The translations under genes and the position numbers were made by a program. Positions 45,672-55,618 of a DNA stretch of 64,000 nucleotides are shown here, one piece after another. The notes under the pieces were generated by a model. That model saw only the letters and a program-made list of their open reading frames with translations, ran no database searches and was not told the DNA's origin. This stretch comes from Marivirga lumbricoides (lineage in GTDB: Bacteria > Bacteroidota > Bacteroidia > Cytophagales > Cyclobacteriaceae), in NCBI RefSeq assembly GCF_014636295.1, contig NZ_BMEC01000001.1:434001-498000 (forward strand), in the 5' to 3' direction. Numbering within the stretch: position 1 is the stretch's first letter; each line of letters opens with the position of its first letter.

Positions 45672-48134
45672 TTAAGATCCGCACATCTCGCAATTATCCG
45701 GATCATCCAGCGAACATGCCATTTGTGCCTGTTTTAAAGCTTTTAGGTCATCATCCGCAGAAGAATCCATATTGCTGTTTGTGTTAGGCTTAGGAGCCGG
45801 AGTAGTATTTCTCGGCTCAGGCCTTACTTCCGTTTCCGGCTTAGGCTCACCCAACTGAGATTTATCTACTGTAAACTGAATAGCACTTGTGGCAGCTTTT
45901 GATCTCAGGTAATACATACCGGTTTTCAAGCCTTTTTTCCATGCATAGAAATGCAATGAAGTCAATTTAGCAAAGTTCGGATCCTGTAGGAACACGTTCA
46001 TACTTTGCGACTGGCAAATATATGCACCTCTGTCAGCTGCCATATCAATCACCGCTTTCTGAGAAATCTCCCAAACAGTTTTGTACAACTCCTTAATATG
46101 AGCAGGAATGCCATCAATGCCCTGAACAGAACCATTGGCTGCAATCAGCTTGTTTTTCATGCTGTCGTTCCAGATGCCTAATTCAATTAAATCATGCATT
46201 AAGTGTTTGTTCACAATCACAAATTCACCGGACAATGTTCTTCTTGAGTAAATGTTAGAAGTATAAGGCTCAAAGCACTCATTATTTCCTAAAATTTGCG
46301 AAGTAGAAGCTGTTGGCATAGGTGCTACTAATAGTGAATTACGTACGCCATGCTTTTTCACTTCCTGCTTCAATGCAGTCCAATCCCAACGATTGCTTGG
46401 CTCAACACCCCACATATCAAATTGGAAAATACCTTTAGAAACCGGTGATCCTTTATACGACTGGTACGGACCATCCACAGCAGCTAAATCTTTAGAGGCC
46501 GTCATTGCCGCAAAATAGATGGTCTCAAAGATGTCTTTATTTAAGGCTCTTGCTTCTTCAGAATCAAAAGGGAAACGCATTAAAATAAAGGCATCTGCCA
46601 AACCTTGCACACCCAAACCAATTGGTCTGTGACGCACATTGCTGTTTTCAGCCTCCTTAACAGGGTAATAATTTACATCAATTACTTTATTAAGGTTTTT
46701 TGTAGCAGTATAAGTAATGTCGTACAGTTTATCATGATCAAAAGTACTGTTACCTTTTTCATCCTGCGTTACAAACATTGGTAAAGCGATAGAAGCCAGG
46801 TTACAAACAGCTACTTCATCCTTAGATGTATATTCCATTATCTCGGTACACAAGTTAGATGACTTGATGGTACCTAAGTTTTTCTGATTTGATTTTTTAT
46901 TGGCTGAATCCTTATACAACATGTAAGGCGTGCCCGTCTCAATTTGAGATTCCAAAATCTCGAACCATAAATCCTGAGCTTTTACAGTTTTTCTGCCTCT
47001 TCCTTCACGTTCATACTTTTCGTAAAGCTTTTCAAATTCTTCACCGTGGCAATCCGCCAATCCTGGTGCTTCATTCGGGCAGAACAAAGTCCATTCTCCA
47101 TCAGACTCTACTCTTTTCATGAACAAATCAGAAATCCACAATGCATAGAATAAATCTCTTGCACGCATTTCTTCTTTTCCATGGTTTTTCTTCAAATCAA
47201 GGAAAGCGAAGATGTCGGCATGCCATGGCTCAAGGTAGATGGCAAAACTTCCTTTTCTTTTTCCACCACCCTGATCTACATAGCGGGCAGTCATATCAAA
47301 GTTTCTTAGCATAGGAACAATACCATTGGAAACACCACCTGTACCTTTAATATAAGAACCTGTTGCCCGTACATTGTGAATGCTTAATCCAATACCTCCT
47401 GCAGATTGAGAAATCTTAGCAGTTTGCTTTAATGTATCGTAAATTCCGTCTATACTATCATCCTGAATAGTTAGTAGGAAACAAGATGATAATTGCGGTT
47501 TAGGGGTTCCCGCATTAAATAAGGTAGGAGTAGCATGGGTAAACCATTTCTCCGACATTAAATTATAAGTTTTAACAGCAGAATCAATATCCTCACCATG
47601 AATACCGATTGCAACACGCATTAACATATGCTGAGGACGCTCCACTATTTTACCATCCACCTTCATCAGGTAAGATCTTTCCAGCGTTTTAAAACCGAAA
47701 TAATCATAACCGAAGTCACGATCGTAAATGATGGCTGAATCAAGCTGCGCAGCATGCTTTTTTACTACTCCATAAGTTTCCTTGGAAAGCAAAGGAGCAT
47801 TTTGGCCTGTCTTTTCATCTACATAGGTGTAAAGCCTTTTCATAGTACTTGAAAAAGACTTGCTTGTATTTTTATGAAGGTTGGAGATAGCAATTCTGGC
47901 TGCCAATTTCGCATAATCAGGATGTTTAACTGTCATTGAAGCAGAAGTTTCTGCTGCAAGATTATCCAGTTCCTGAGTGCTTACACCATCATAAATACCA
48001 TTAATCACTTTACGGGCCACATCGATTGGCTGAATATAGTTTAAATCAAGGCCGTAGCATAGTTTTTCAATTCTGGCGGTGATTTTATCAAATTTAACGG
48101 ATTCCCTTCTTCCGTCTCTTTTTATTACTAACAT
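45672..48134 (-). CDS. nrdA: Ribonucleoside-diphosphate reductase, alpha subunit (class Ia)
   Basis: An 820-residue catalytic subunit reducing ribonucleotides to deoxyribonucleotides. It begins with an ATP-cone allosteric domain ([23 protein letters not shown], named in part). The active-site set is present: PQLSSCFLL (first redox Cys), [10 protein letters not shown] (radical Cys with Glu) and [11 protein letters not shown] (second redox Cys). The C-terminal tail carries a Cys pair (CEMCGS) for thioredoxin or glutaredoxin re-reduction. A Pro/Asn-rich linker of about 45 residues lies before the tail. It follows nrdB by 83 bp on the same strand, forming the nrdBA unit. Confidence 0.96.
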   Translation of the reverse strand: MLVIKRDGRRESVKFDKITARIEKLCYGLDLNYIQPIDVARKVINGIYDGVSTQELDNLAAETSASMTVKHPDYAKLAARIAISNLHKNTSKSFSSTMKRLYTYVDEKTGQNAPLLSKETYGVVKKHAAQLDSAIIYDRDFGYDYFGFKTLERSYLMKVDGKIVERPQHMLMRVAIGIHGEDIDSAVKTYNLMSEKWFTHATPTLFNAGTPKPQLSSCFLLTIQDDSIDGIYDTLKQTAKISQSAGGIGLSIHNVRATGSYIKGTGGVSNGIVPMLRNFDMTARYVDQGGGKRKGSFAIYLEPWHADIFAFLDLKKNHGKEEMRARDLFYALWISDLFMKRVESDGEWTLFCPNEAPGLADCHGEEFEKLYEKYEREGRGRKTVKAQDLWFEILESQIETGTPYMLYKDSANKKSNQKNLGTIKSSNLCTEIMEYTSKDEVAVCNLASIALPMFVTQDEKGNSTFDHDKLYDITYTATKNLNKVIDVNYYPVKEAENSNVRHRPIGLGVQGLADAFILMRFPFDSEEARALNKDIFETIYFAAMTASKDLAAVDGPYQSYKGSPVSKGIFQFDMWGVEPSNRWDWTALKQEVKKHGVRNSLLVAPMPTASTSQILGNNECFEPYTSNIYSRRTLSGEFVIVNKHLMHDLIELGIWNDSMKNKLIAANGSVQGIDGIPAHIKELYKTVWEISQKAVIDMAADRGAYICQSQSMNVFLQDPNFAKLTSLHFYAWKKGLKTGMYYLRSKAATSAIQFTVDKSQLGEPKPETEVRPEPRNTTPAPKPNTNSNMDSSADDDLKALKQAQMACSLDDPDNCEMCGS

Positions 48135-48217
48135 TTTTACTGTATGATTATTAGGTTCTTTATAATTCTTTAATGTATTATTCTCTGTTAAACGAGAAGT
48201 ATAACCTCTGAGGATCT

Positions 48218-49210
48218 TTAAAAATCCTCATCTAATGAAAACCTTGCCTGGTTATCATCTTCTTTTTTCATCACTCCTGCTTTTTGGTAATCTCCAACTC
48301 TTTTCTCAAAGAAGTTGGTTTTTCCTTGAAGTGATATCATTTCCATAAAATCAAATGGATTAGTGGCATTGTATATTTTAGGACATCCTAATTCAGATAA
48401 AAGCCTGTCAGCCACAAACTCAATATACTGACGCATTAGGTCAGCATTCATGCCAATTAGGTTTACAGGAAGAGAGTCTGTAACAAATTCCTGCTCAATT
48501 CTTACTGCGTCAGCAATTATATCAGTAATGGTTTGCTGCGGAAGTTTGTTTTTCAAATGGCTGTTATATAGAAGGCAGGCAAAGTCGCAATGCAATCCCT
48601 CATCTCGTGAGATAAGCTCATTAGAGAATGTGAGGCCTGGCATTAAGCCTCTTTTCTTTAACCAGAAAATAGAACAGAAACTTCCTGAGAAGAAGATACC
48701 TTCAACAGCTGCAAAAGCAATTAATCTTTCTGCATATGATCCTTCGTCAATCCAACGTAAAGCCCAATCAGCTTTTTTCTTCACACAGTCCATAGTATCT
48801 ATGGCGTGGAAGAGCATATTTTTTTCTTTAGGCTCCTTTACGTAGGTATCTATTAAAAGAGAGTAAGTTTCAGAGTGCACATTTTCCATGGCTATCTGAA
48901 AACCGTAGAAAAATTTAGCTTCAGTGTATTGTACTTCAGCAACAAAGTTTTCAGCAAGGTTTTCATTGACAATTCCATCACTTGCTGCAAAGAAAGCCAA
49001 CACATGCTTTATAAAGTGTCTTTCATTGTCAGTTAGGTTTTCCCAATCTTTTAAATCCTGACTTAAATCAATTTCCTCTGCTGTCCAGAAGCTAGCTTCA
49101 GCTTTTTTGTAATATTCCCAAATGTCTGCATGTTGGATAGGAAATAACACAAAGCGATCTTTGTTTTCCTGCAAAATAGGTTCATCCAAATGTTCTACTA
49201 CATCACTCAT
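48218..49210 (-). CDS. nrdB: Ribonucleoside-diphosphate reductase, beta subunit
   Basis: A 330-residue ferritin-like diiron subunit that generates the tyrosyl radical for NrdA. Iron ligands are seen in [24 protein letters not shown] (Glu, His and the radical Tyr in one helix), [10 protein letters not shown] and EQEFVTDSL, so it is a conventional Tyr-radical class Ia/Ic-type subunit with Tyr present. It has the C-terminal tail needed for docking to NrdA (FSLDEDF). It is first in the nrdB-nrdA operon. Confidence 0.96.
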   Translation of the reverse strand: MSDVVEHLDEPILQENKDRFVLFPIQHADIWEYYKKAEASFWTAEEIDLSQDLKDWENLTDNERHFIKHVLAFFAASDGIVNENLAENFVAEVQYTEAKFFYGFQIAMENVHSETYSLLIDTYVKEPKEKNMLFHAIDTMDCVKKKADWALRWIDEGSYAERLIAFAAVEGIFFSGSFCSIFWLKKRGLMPGLTFSNELISRDEGLHCDFACLLYNSHLKNKLPQQTITDIIADAVRIEQEFVTDSLPVNLIGMNADLMRQYIEFVADRLLSELGCPKIYNATNPFDFMEMISLQGKTNFFEKRVGDYQKAGVMKKEDDNQARFSLDEDF

Positions 49211-49577
49211 CTCTATTATTTTTTATTTGTTAAAATATTATTCTCGAAATAAGGAGTAATTAAATGATAAACATTTCTGTATAAAGCAGATACAAAAATT
49301 ACTAGCTACAAAACCAAAAAATAACCCCCTATTCTCTCTTTTGTGTTTACAAATATTGACAATGAAGCCGATAAATCAAAGGCGGGAAAGTTACAGACAC
49401 AAGCCTGTGGATAAGTCCATAATTAATTAACAACCAGTAAGTTAATTACACTTATTTCAATTGTACTTATGCTTATTCAGGGGCTATGGACAGATAGAAA
49501 AAAAATCAAAAAGTTTTCCACAAGCACAAGCAATTCATTCTAATTAAAATTAGGCAGAATGAATAAATATTACATAC
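49211..49577. other. Intergenic region upstream of nrdB
   Basis: A 367-bp AT-rich gap without an ORF. It holds a DnaA-box match and a one-mismatch DnaA box, and presumably the nrdB promoter. Confidence 0.6.
49406..49414 (-). promoter_or_regulatory. DnaA box upstream of nrdB
   Basis: TGTGGATAA is the exact reverse complement of the DnaA consensus TTATCCACA. A weaker box, TTTTCCACA, follows at 49515-49523. Both lie 196-313 bp upstream of nrdB. DnaA control of nrdAB is documented in Escherichia coli; here it is inference from the sites alone. Confidence 0.4.
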
Positions 49578-50084
49578 CTATTTATTATATAAAAGTCGTT
49601 CTTTTAAATCTTGCGGCATATATTCTATATGCGGTTCGTGCAAATTAAGAAAGTAAGTAGCTGGGCCATAATAAGTAGTGTTGGTAACCGGATCTTCAAA
49701 CTTTCTATACACTCCTTTTTTCATTTTATTAGATAAGGCCGCTGATACTGAGCTCCTTACTTTTGCTTTATTCAGTTCAGGCTCTTTCTCCATAATAAAC
49801 TCAACCACCTCCATTGTTTTTATTAATTTCTTCTTAAAATCAATAAAATAAGCGATTTTTCGGGTCCAGGGCCATTGATCATGATACGCATTGGTTTTCT
49901 GATGCATTAAATTCTGTTCTTCATTTTCATGAAACAACGGCAGGTTTAGTAAAGAATCAAGGTGCACGTCTATCTCATTGATCTCAGCCTTAAATTGATT
50001 AATTTTAAGTTGTAACATTTGCTTTTTCTCTTTCAAAGCTTTCACGTACAGATCAGTGTACTTTTCAGGAATATTAACTTTCAT
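49578..50084 (-). CDS. Hypothetical protein with N-terminal coiled coil
   Basis: A 168-residue soluble protein I do not recognise. Residues about 12-47 form a Lys/Glu/Leu-rich heptad segment (KALKEKKQMLQLKINQFKAE) predicted as coiled coil. The second half (WTRKIAYFIDFKKKLIKT, then EPELNKAKVRSSVSAALSNKMKKGVY) has the helix-helix-strand spacing of a winged-helix domain with a basic recognition-like helix, ending YYGPATYFL. No signal peptide. A DNA-binding role is a guess from shape and charge only. It is monocistronic, located between nrdB and rplU. Confidence 0.6.
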   Translation of the reverse strand: MKVNIPEKYTDLYVKALKEKKQMLQLKINQFKAEINEIDVHLDSLLNLPLFHENEEQNLMHQKTNAYHDQWPWTRKIAYFIDFKKKLIKTMEVVEFIMEKEPELNKAKVRSSVSAALSNKMKKGVYRKFEDPVTNTTYYGPATYFLNLHEPHIEYMPQDLKERLLYNK

Positions 50085-50297
50085 AGATATGCGCTTAATT
50101 ATTCATTTGTTATTGCAAATTAAAGTATAGCAAGCAAATAAAGCAAGCGAAGCAAGCGATATTGAGGGTAAAAATTGGGTTAATAAACATATAAAAGCTT
50201 TTAGTGCTTCATAATATTGAAAAAGCAAGCAAATAAAAAGTCGCTGTTACAATGTGAAGAAGTGATTCAGACTTAAAAAATGATAATAACAATTTAG

Positions 50298-50329
50298 TTT
50301 TGCAACTTTTAATAAAATCCTTATCTTTG
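50298..50329 (+). promoter_or_regulatory. Promoter of rplU-rpmA
   Basis: TTTTGC at 50298-50303 (-33 element) and TATCTTTG at 50322-50329 (-7 element, consensus TAnnTTTG) are spaced 18 bp apart, the expected Bacteroidota arrangement. The start codon follows 44 bp later. Confidence 0.75.
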
Positions 50330-50373
50330 CATTCCTTTTGAGGAATTAAATAAAATAATTTAATCATTATTTC

Positions 50374-50685
50374 ATGTACGCAATAGTAGACATAGCCGGA
50401 AAGCAGTTCAAAGTAACGCAAGACCAATTCGTTTATGCTCCATTAATGGAGGGTGAGGATGGCGCTTCCGTAGAGTTCGACAAAGTATTGTTAGTAGACA
50501 ATGGCGGGAAAGTCGAAGTAGGTGCACCTTTAATAAAAGGCGCAAAAGTTTCAGGGAAAATCCTTGGACATGTTAAAGGTAACAAAGTAATTGTTTTCAA
50601 AAAGAAACGAAGAAAAGGTTACAAGAAAAGAAACGGACATCGTCAGGATTTCACAAAAGTATTAATCGAAAACATTTCAAACTAA
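50374..50685 (+). CDS. rplU: 50S ribosomal protein L21
   Basis: 103 residues, full length. It starts MYAIVDIAGKQFKVTQDQ and carries the conserved VLLVDNGGKVEVGAPLIKGAKV and KKRRKGYKKRNGHRQ segments that bind 23S rRNA in domain I. It precedes rpmA by 8 bp, the near-universal L21-L27 pair, under the promoter at 50298-50329. Confidence 0.98.
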   Translation: MYAIVDIAGKQFKVTQDQFVYAPLMEGEDGASVEFDKVLLVDNGGKVEVGAPLIKGAKVSGKILGHVKGNKVIVFKKKRRKGYKKRNGHRQDFTKVLIENISN

Positions 50686-50693
50686 GATAAACC

Positions 50694-50951
50694 ATGGCAC
50701 ACAAAAAAGGAGCCGGTAGTTCCAAGAACGGAAGAGAGTCGGAAAGTAAGAGATTGGGTGTTAAAATTTACGGAGGTCAGGCAGCAGTAGCGGGCAATAT
50801 TATTGTTCGTCAGCGTGGAACCGCACATCACCCGGGACAAAATGTTGGTATAGGCAAAGACCACACTCTATTTGCTTTAACAAATGGAGTAGTTACCTTT
50901 AAAAAAGGTAGAAAAGACAGATCTTATGTGTCTGTTGAGCCTGTTCAATAA
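50694..50951 (+). CDS. rpmA: 50S ribosomal protein L27
   Basis: 85 residues. It has the typical [22 protein letters not shown]-terminus, whose basic tail reaches the peptidyl-transferase centre, and [21 protein letters not shown]. There is no cleavable N-terminal extension as in Firmicutes. It is second in the rplU operon and followed by a terminator. Confidence 0.98.
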   Translation: MAHKKGAGSSKNGRESESKRLGVKIYGGQAAVAGNIIVRQRGTAHHPGQNVGIGKDHTLFALTNGVVTFKKGRKDRSYVSVEPVQ

Positions 50952-50971
50952 GAAATACCTAAATTATTGTA

Positions 50972-51006
50972 AAAGCCTGTAGCATTTTTGTTACAGGCTT
51001 TTTTTT
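50972..51006 (+). terminator. Rho-independent terminator of rplU-rpmA
   Basis: AAGCCTGTA (50974-50982) pairs perfectly with TACAGGCTT (50993-51001), followed by seven T residues. Confidence 0.9.
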
Positions 51007-51229
51007 GCTTCAAACTCTTTAGAAAAACTATATTAGCTCCCCGCTTTTAGTTTAAATAGAGCCCATTGAACAATTACATGAGAATCTATTACCTGTATCT
51101 GAAAGCCAGCAACAAATGATGCCCCATTGTGTAATCTAATTTCAGATTCCATATAATGTTATTTTTACTATAATAGAATTGCATTGATCACGCATAAGAA
51201 ACCTAAGAATTCCCTTAGTAGGGTTTATC

Positions 51230-51400
51230 ATGCTATTTGTGTGGGCTTTCAGCTCTGATACTAACATGAACAAGGTCAACCGGGCAAAGGTCGGTTTAAT
51301 TCTTTTTGCTACAAGAATAGTTTTGAGTATACTTTTCAGCGTACTATTTGTTGCGGGATTATTTGCACTCTTTTCCGGAAATATAAAGAATTCTCATTGA
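51230..51400 (+). CDS. Possible 56-residue single-span membrane protein
   Basis: An ATG-initiated ORF in the 530-bp gap after rpmA. It encodes a polar N-terminal part (FSSDTNMNKVNRAKVG) and one hydrophobic segment (LILFATRIVLSILFSVLFV with VAGLFALF), ending GNIKNSH. Codon use looks coding-like and the basic-then-hydrophobic layout suits a small inner-membrane protein. In-frame stops lie just upstream, so it could also be the remnant of a longer gene. No homology recognised. Confidence 0.35.
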   Translation: MLFVWAFSSDTNMNKVNRAKVGLILFATRIVLSILFSVLFVAGLFALFSGNIKNSH

Positions 51401-51482
51401 ATAGATTAAGCCGTAAAGGAGTTAGAGGATTCTAAACTTGTTCCTTTACAGTTCTATTTTCTACTAAACCTATCTTTACTGC

Positions 51483-52457
51483 TTATTCGTCTTTTTCTTT
51501 GGCTTCTCTTTTTTCCTTCTTTCTAAAATACCTCCTGAATAAAAAATTACTTTGCAAAGCTTCCATATTTTCATCCAGCTTTACTGATGAACTCTCCAGG
51601 TTTTCAATAAGTTGCTTGAGGTCGGCACCCGCCTCTTCATCATGAAGCAAAACGCCCAGCGAACTATTGGGATTATTGGTTAAAGCTTTCACCTCTGAAA
51701 TAAATACAGAAGCAGTATCTGCAATTTGTTGCACTTCTGCCAGAGTACCTTTAATAGTTTCAAAAACTACCGTATCCGTCATTAAATCATTGATAAGCGT
51801 ACCCTCCTTGTTAAGGTTTGCCGTAAAATTATTTAGGGAGGTGATTAATTTCTCCGTTTTAAGGGAAGCATTTCTAAGAGAAATGGCAGTAGCATTCATA
51901 TTGTTGTAAAGTGCATCATCTTTAAGGAGCTTACCCAAACTACCTTCGCCAGCCGCCAGTCCGCTACTAATCACTTTAAAATCATCCGTAATGGCTAAAA
52001 TATTTTTATTATTTTCCTGAAGCATGTCAATCATATCTTCTGAATCAAAAGTCTTTTCCACAATAAGCGTATCTCCCTCACTCACTTGCGGAGCACTGGC
52101 GGAACCGCCATAAATGACCAATATTTTATTTCCGATAAGTCCATCAGAGCTGATCTTAATTTTAGCATCTTTACGAATATACTCCTGTGCCCTGGTTTCA
52201 ATATTGACTTGCACTTCTACCTGGGAATTTCCGTGTAAAGAAACATCTTTCACAGTGCCCACTTTAACCCCTGAGAACCATACATTATGACCTTTCTGAA
52301 GACCACTTACCTCATCAAAGAAGGAAGTAACATGCATTTTCTCCTTGAAAGTACCTGTGATACTTCCAACCATTAAAATTCCTGTGATAAGAAAAGCCAG
52401 GCCTACAACAACAAAAATACCTACAACTACTGCGCGTTTATTGGATGATTCATTCAT
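51483..52457 (-). CDS. mlaD: MlaD/MCE-domain lipid-transport protein
   Basis: A 324-residue substrate-binding subunit of a Mla-type phospholipid ABC transporter. It has one N-terminal membrane anchor (VVVGIFVVVGLAFLITGILMV, named in part). An MCE domain follows with FFDEVSGLQKGHNVWFSGVKVG and IKISSDGLIGNKILVI, then a long helical segment rich in Asn/Leu (about 150-305) that would form the hexameric tube, and a basic tail (RRYFRKKEKREAKEKDE). Last gene of the three-gene operon, 3 bp after the ATPase. Confidence 0.9.
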   Translation of the reverse strand: MNESSNKRAVVVGIFVVVGLAFLITGILMVGSITGTFKEKMHVTSFFDEVSGLQKGHNVWFSGVKVGTVKDVSLHGNSQVEVQVNIETRAQEYIRKDAKIKISSDGLIGNKILVIYGGSASAPQVSEGDTLIVEKTFDSEDMIDMLQENNKNILAITDDFKVISSGLAAGEGSLGKLLKDDALYNNMNATAISLRNASLKTEKLITSLNNFTANLNKEGTLINDLMTDTVVFETIKGTLAEVQQIADTASVFISEVKALTNNPNSSLGVLLHDEEAGADLKQLIENLESSSVKLDENMEALQSNFLFRRYFRKKEKREAKEKDE

Positions 52458-52460
52458 TAC

Positions 52461-53240
52461 TTACTTAGTAAAATTATAATTGTAAAAACTTTTAATCTGG
52501 GGATGCTCTATATCAAACAGGTCTTCAAAATTCTCGCTCTTGGTAAAGCTCCCATCTATCAACATCGCCACCTTCTGCGAGGTTGTTTTCGCACAGGTTA
52601 AATCATGTGTAATCACTATGGCACTGGTATGGTAGCGTTCCTGCATTTCTACAATCAGCTCATTAATCTCCGTGCAGGTTACGGGGTCAAGGCCTGAGGT
52701 TGGCTCATCATATAACATAATCTCCGGCTTCAAAATAAGGGTACGGGCTATGCCAATTCTTTTGCGCTGCCCTCCTGAAAGTCCTGCAGGCATTTGTTTG
52801 GCTTTATCTGCTAAACCTACAGCTTCCAATGCATCCATTACTTCATCTTTTACTTCCGCTTTGCTCAGCTTTTTAAAATTCATGGTGAGTGGAAATGACA
52901 GGTTCTGAAAAACGTTCATACTATCATATAAGGCACTGTTTTGAAAAGAAAAGCCAACACGTAAACGCAGGGCGTCCAGCTCTTTAGCATTTAACTGGTT
53001 CACCTCTTTACCAAGTACATTAACAGAGCCTCTATCGGGCTTCAGCAAGCCTACAATAATTTTGATCAGCACAGATTTACCCGTTCCGGACTTACCAAGC
53101 ACCGCAATGTTTTGACCTTTTTGAAGATTAAAATCTACTCCTTTAAGTACCTCTAAATCCCCAAATGACTTATACAACCCCTTAATCTCAATTACGGGCT
53201 CTCTCATAACATCCTGATCAAGTTTTCTATCCTCTGTCAT
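52461..53240 (-). CDS. mlaF: Mla-type ABC transporter ATP-binding protein
   Basis: A 259-residue ABC ATPase energising lipid transport across the envelope. Walker A is GKSGTGKS, the signature is LSGGQRKR and Walker B is IMLYDEPTSGLDP, followed by the switch His in VITHDLT. The GLDPVTCTEINELI region matches the MlaF/Ttg2A branch. It sits between the permease and MCE genes, 1 bp after the permease stop. An in-frame ATG at residue 12 is an alternative start. Confidence 0.93.
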   Translation of the reverse strand: MTEDRKLDQDVMREPVIEIKGLYKSFGDLEVLKGVDFNLQKGQNIAVLGKSGTGKSVLIKIIVGLLKPDRGSVNVLGKEVNQLNAKELDALRLRVGFSFQNSALYDSMNVFQNLSFPLTMNFKKLSKAEVKDEVMDALEAVGLADKAKQMPAGLSGGQRKRIGIARTLILKPEIMLYDEPTSGLDPVTCTEINELIVEMQERYHTSAIVITHDLTCAKTTSQKVAMLIDGSFTKSENFEDLFDIEHPQIKSFYNYNFTK

Positions 53241-53241
53241 A

Positions 53242-54045
53242 TTAAAAGTATCTTATCCAGTTTACTACTTGAACAATCAGCATTTCTTCTAAGAAAATTA
53301 AGAACATAGACAAAACTACGGCCTGATTGGCCGCCCTTCCCACACCACGGGTGCCGGAAGTAGCATTGTAGCCCTTATAACAGCCTACTATAGCTATTGT
53401 AAAACCAAAAAAGAGTGATTTAACAAGAGAGGTAATTATGTCTAAGAAACCAATAGAAGAAAAAGCCCCTTTAAAATAGGCAATAAAGCCTGTTGCTTCC
53501 TCCATGTTCACATTTACATAAGAGCCCAGCAAACCAACTACTATACAATAAAAAGTAAGCAAAGGAATGGTGACTAAAGAAGCTAATACTCTTGTCACTA
53601 CTAAATATTTGAAAGGATTAATGGCCGAAACTTCCATGGCATCGATTTGCTCTGTCACTTTCATAGACCCTAATTCTGCACCAATGCTGGAACCTACTTT
53701 TCCCGCAGAAATCAAAGACGTTACCAGTGGCCCCAGTGCACGTAATATGGCTATTCCCATTAAGGAAGGTAGCCAGGACGTTGCTCCAAAATCTTCCAGC
53801 GAAGGGCGGGATTGTTTAGTAAAAACCAGCCCTATAATAAAACCGGTAACCGAGATCAAGGGAAGGGCTTTTAGTCCAATTTCAAAACATTGGTTAACAG
53901 TTTCTCTAAAATAGAATGGGGGTTTAAATAATTCCTTAAAAAAACGGGTTGTGAATCGGTAGGCATCACTTACGCCAATAAAAAACTGATCTAATCCTCT
54001 TGAAATGACATACTTCCCAGGCTTTTTATCATTCATACTCCTCAT
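53242..54045 (-). CDS. mlaE: Mla-type ABC transporter permease
   Basis: A 267-residue permease with five to six hydrophobic segments and the family motifs LGPLVTSLISAGKVGSSIGAELGSM (in part), EQIDAMEVSAINPFKYLVVTR and NATSGTRGVGRAANQAVV, as in MlaE/YrbE. It is the first gene of the operon. ATG 54045 and the ATG three codons later (54036) are both possible starts. The set lacks periplasmic MlaC and outer-membrane MlaA genes here, which is usual for Bacteroidota. Confidence 0.93.
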   Translation of the reverse strand: MRSMNDKKPGKYVISRGLDQFFIGVSDAYRFTTRFFKELFKPPFYFRETVNQCFEIGLKALPLISVTGFIIGLVFTKQSRPSLEDFGATSWLPSLMGIAILRALGPLVTSLISAGKVGSSIGAELGSMKVTEQIDAMEVSAINPFKYLVVTRVLASLVTIPLLTFYCIVVGLLGSYVNVNMEEATGFIAYFKGAFSSIGFLDIITSLVKSLFFGFTIAIVGCYKGYNATSGTRGVGRAANQAVVLSMFLIFLEEMLIVQVVNWIRYF

Positions 54046-54210
54046 TCATTTTTATCTCATCGCTTATAATGGTTCTTAACCAATGGGATGTAAAAGCCTT
54101 ATTTAATTTCATCAATACAAATTACTTTAAAAACTATATGTATTATACTTTTTCAATATTTATATTATTCTAATGCTTTACGTTTTCAATTAGAATCCGG
54201 ATGTTTTAAA

Positions 54211-54846
54211 TTATAATATCTCAATTTTATTTCTGTGCTGTTCTATTTTCTCTTCTTTCTCCAATTTCTTCAAAACTCTTGAAACCACTACTCTCGAGGT
54301 ATTCAACTCATCTGCAATTTGTTGATGCGTTTTATTAATTTCAAAAGAACCTGTTGCCTGTTTCTTATCCAGCAAATAATTATACAACCGCTCATCGAGG
54401 TTCATAAAAACCAGGCTGTCCACTGTTTGTAGCAGTTCATCAAAGCGCATTTGATAGGATTGGAATACAAATTTCCTGAAAGAAGGGTATTTCTGAATCC
54501 AGCTATCCAGGTAAGCAGTAGGCATCATCCACATTTCAGTATCTTCTTCCGCCACTACATGAAAAGTACTCTTCTTTCCTTCCAAACAGCAGGTTATTGA
54601 CATAGCACAAGTGTGTCCTCCCTCCAGGTAATACAAAAACACTTCATTACCTTTTTCATCATGACGCATTACACGAAGTAACCCTTTAATAACTAAAGGC
54701 ATTTCACCCGCTGACTGATTAGGTGAAATAACAGTCTGTCCTGCTTTTACTTTTCGTAATCTGCCCAAGCTCAAAATCTCCTCTCTGAGAGGTGCTTCAG
54801 CTATTAATTCATTTAAAATTTGATTGACTGATTCCAAATTGACCAT
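54211..54846 (-). CDS. Crp/Fnr-family transcriptional regulator
   Basis: A 211-residue regulator with a cyclic-nucleotide-binding-like domain (VKAGQTVISPNQSAGEMPLVIKG; FLYYLEGGHTCAMSITCCLEGK) and a C-terminal winged helix (INKTHQQIADELNTSRVVVSRVLKKLEKE). The FNR-type Cys cluster is absent. Two adjacent Cys in SITCCLEG resemble the group of Bacteroidota Crp-like proteins of unknown ligand. The target is unknown. It is monocistronic on the minus strand, 88 bp from the SnoaL-like gene. Confidence 0.88.
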   Translation of the reverse strand: MVNLESVNQILNELIAEAPLREEILSLGRLRKVKAGQTVISPNQSAGEMPLVIKGLLRVMRHDEKGNEVFLYYLEGGHTCAMSITCCLEGKKSTFHVVAEEDTEMWMMPTAYLDSWIQKYPSFRKFVFQSYQMRFDELLQTVDSLVFMNLDERLYNYLLDKKQATGSFEINKTHQQIADELNTSRVVVSRVLKKLEKEEKIEQHRNKIEIL

Positions 54847-54934
54847 TTTACTGTAAAACTCTCTGCGTTTAACGGGAATATCTTCTATTTAGATATGAAA
54901 ATAACATGAGACAATCTAAAGGTAAGTAATTACT

Positions 54935-55372
54935 TCACCTACTGTTTCCGTTATCCATGTCAGAAAATATTTTCCACACGCCATCCACTTTTTTAAGTGT
55001 TAGCGTAAACTTCCCCCCATCTGTCCCCTCTTCTGTTGCTCTGTATCCTCCAACAATAAAAGCAATGTTTTCTGATTTCTCATAAGCGTAAGCGGATAAA
55101 TAGAGTGGTCCTCCGGAACCTTTATAAGCACTCGCTATTTTATCTTTACCTCGCACAGCTTCTCTGCCTGGTCTTAGAATAAAGCCATCTTCTGTGAAAA
55201 GCTCTGCCAGGGCTTCTGCATTAAAAGCACGCCAGTGCATTTCATAGTCAGTTAAAACATTTTGAAGTTCAACCGGTATTTCAATCTCTTGTATGTCAGT
55301 ATCTTGCGCGTTAATTACATAACTGTAGCAAAAAGTCAGAAATATTAAAAAAATATAAAATTGCTTATTCAT
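54935..55372 (-). CDS. Secreted SnoaL/DUF4440-like protein
   Basis: 145 residues with a signal peptide (leader FYIFLIFLTFCYSYVINAQ) and an NTF2-like cone fold of the ketosteroid-isomerase/DUF4440 group: LTDYEMHWRAFNAEALAELFTEDGFILRPG (in part), GKDKIASAY and FTLTLKKVDGVWKIFSDMDN. Family members range from enzymes to ligand-binding proteins, and the role here is unknown. Upstream of the Crp-like gene on the same strand and possibly co-transcribed with it. Confidence 0.75.
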   Translation of the reverse strand: MNKQFYIFLIFLTFCYSYVINAQDTDIQEIEIPVELQNVLTDYEMHWRAFNAEALAELFTEDGFILRPGREAVRGKDKIASAYKGSGGPLYLSAYAYEKSENIAFIVGGYRATEEGTDGGKFTLTLKKVDGVWKIFSDMDNGNSR

Positions 55373-55618
55373 TTATTCATCAATTAATTCTTAAAATAGG
55401 ATAGAGTCACTTCGTGGACACTCTAAAAACCTTCCAACGTAAGAGTTAGGTTTAGTTTACACTGGAATGCCCTATTAAATTATTAAAATTTAGAAGTTAT
55501 ACTCTTTAAAATAGTTAAAAAGATGGATTTAAACTAACAATGAATAGCTAAACCTTCTTATTTAAATGAAAAAATTTCTACTTTAGTTTGAAAAATTATT
55601 ATCCTTAAAACAAGTACC

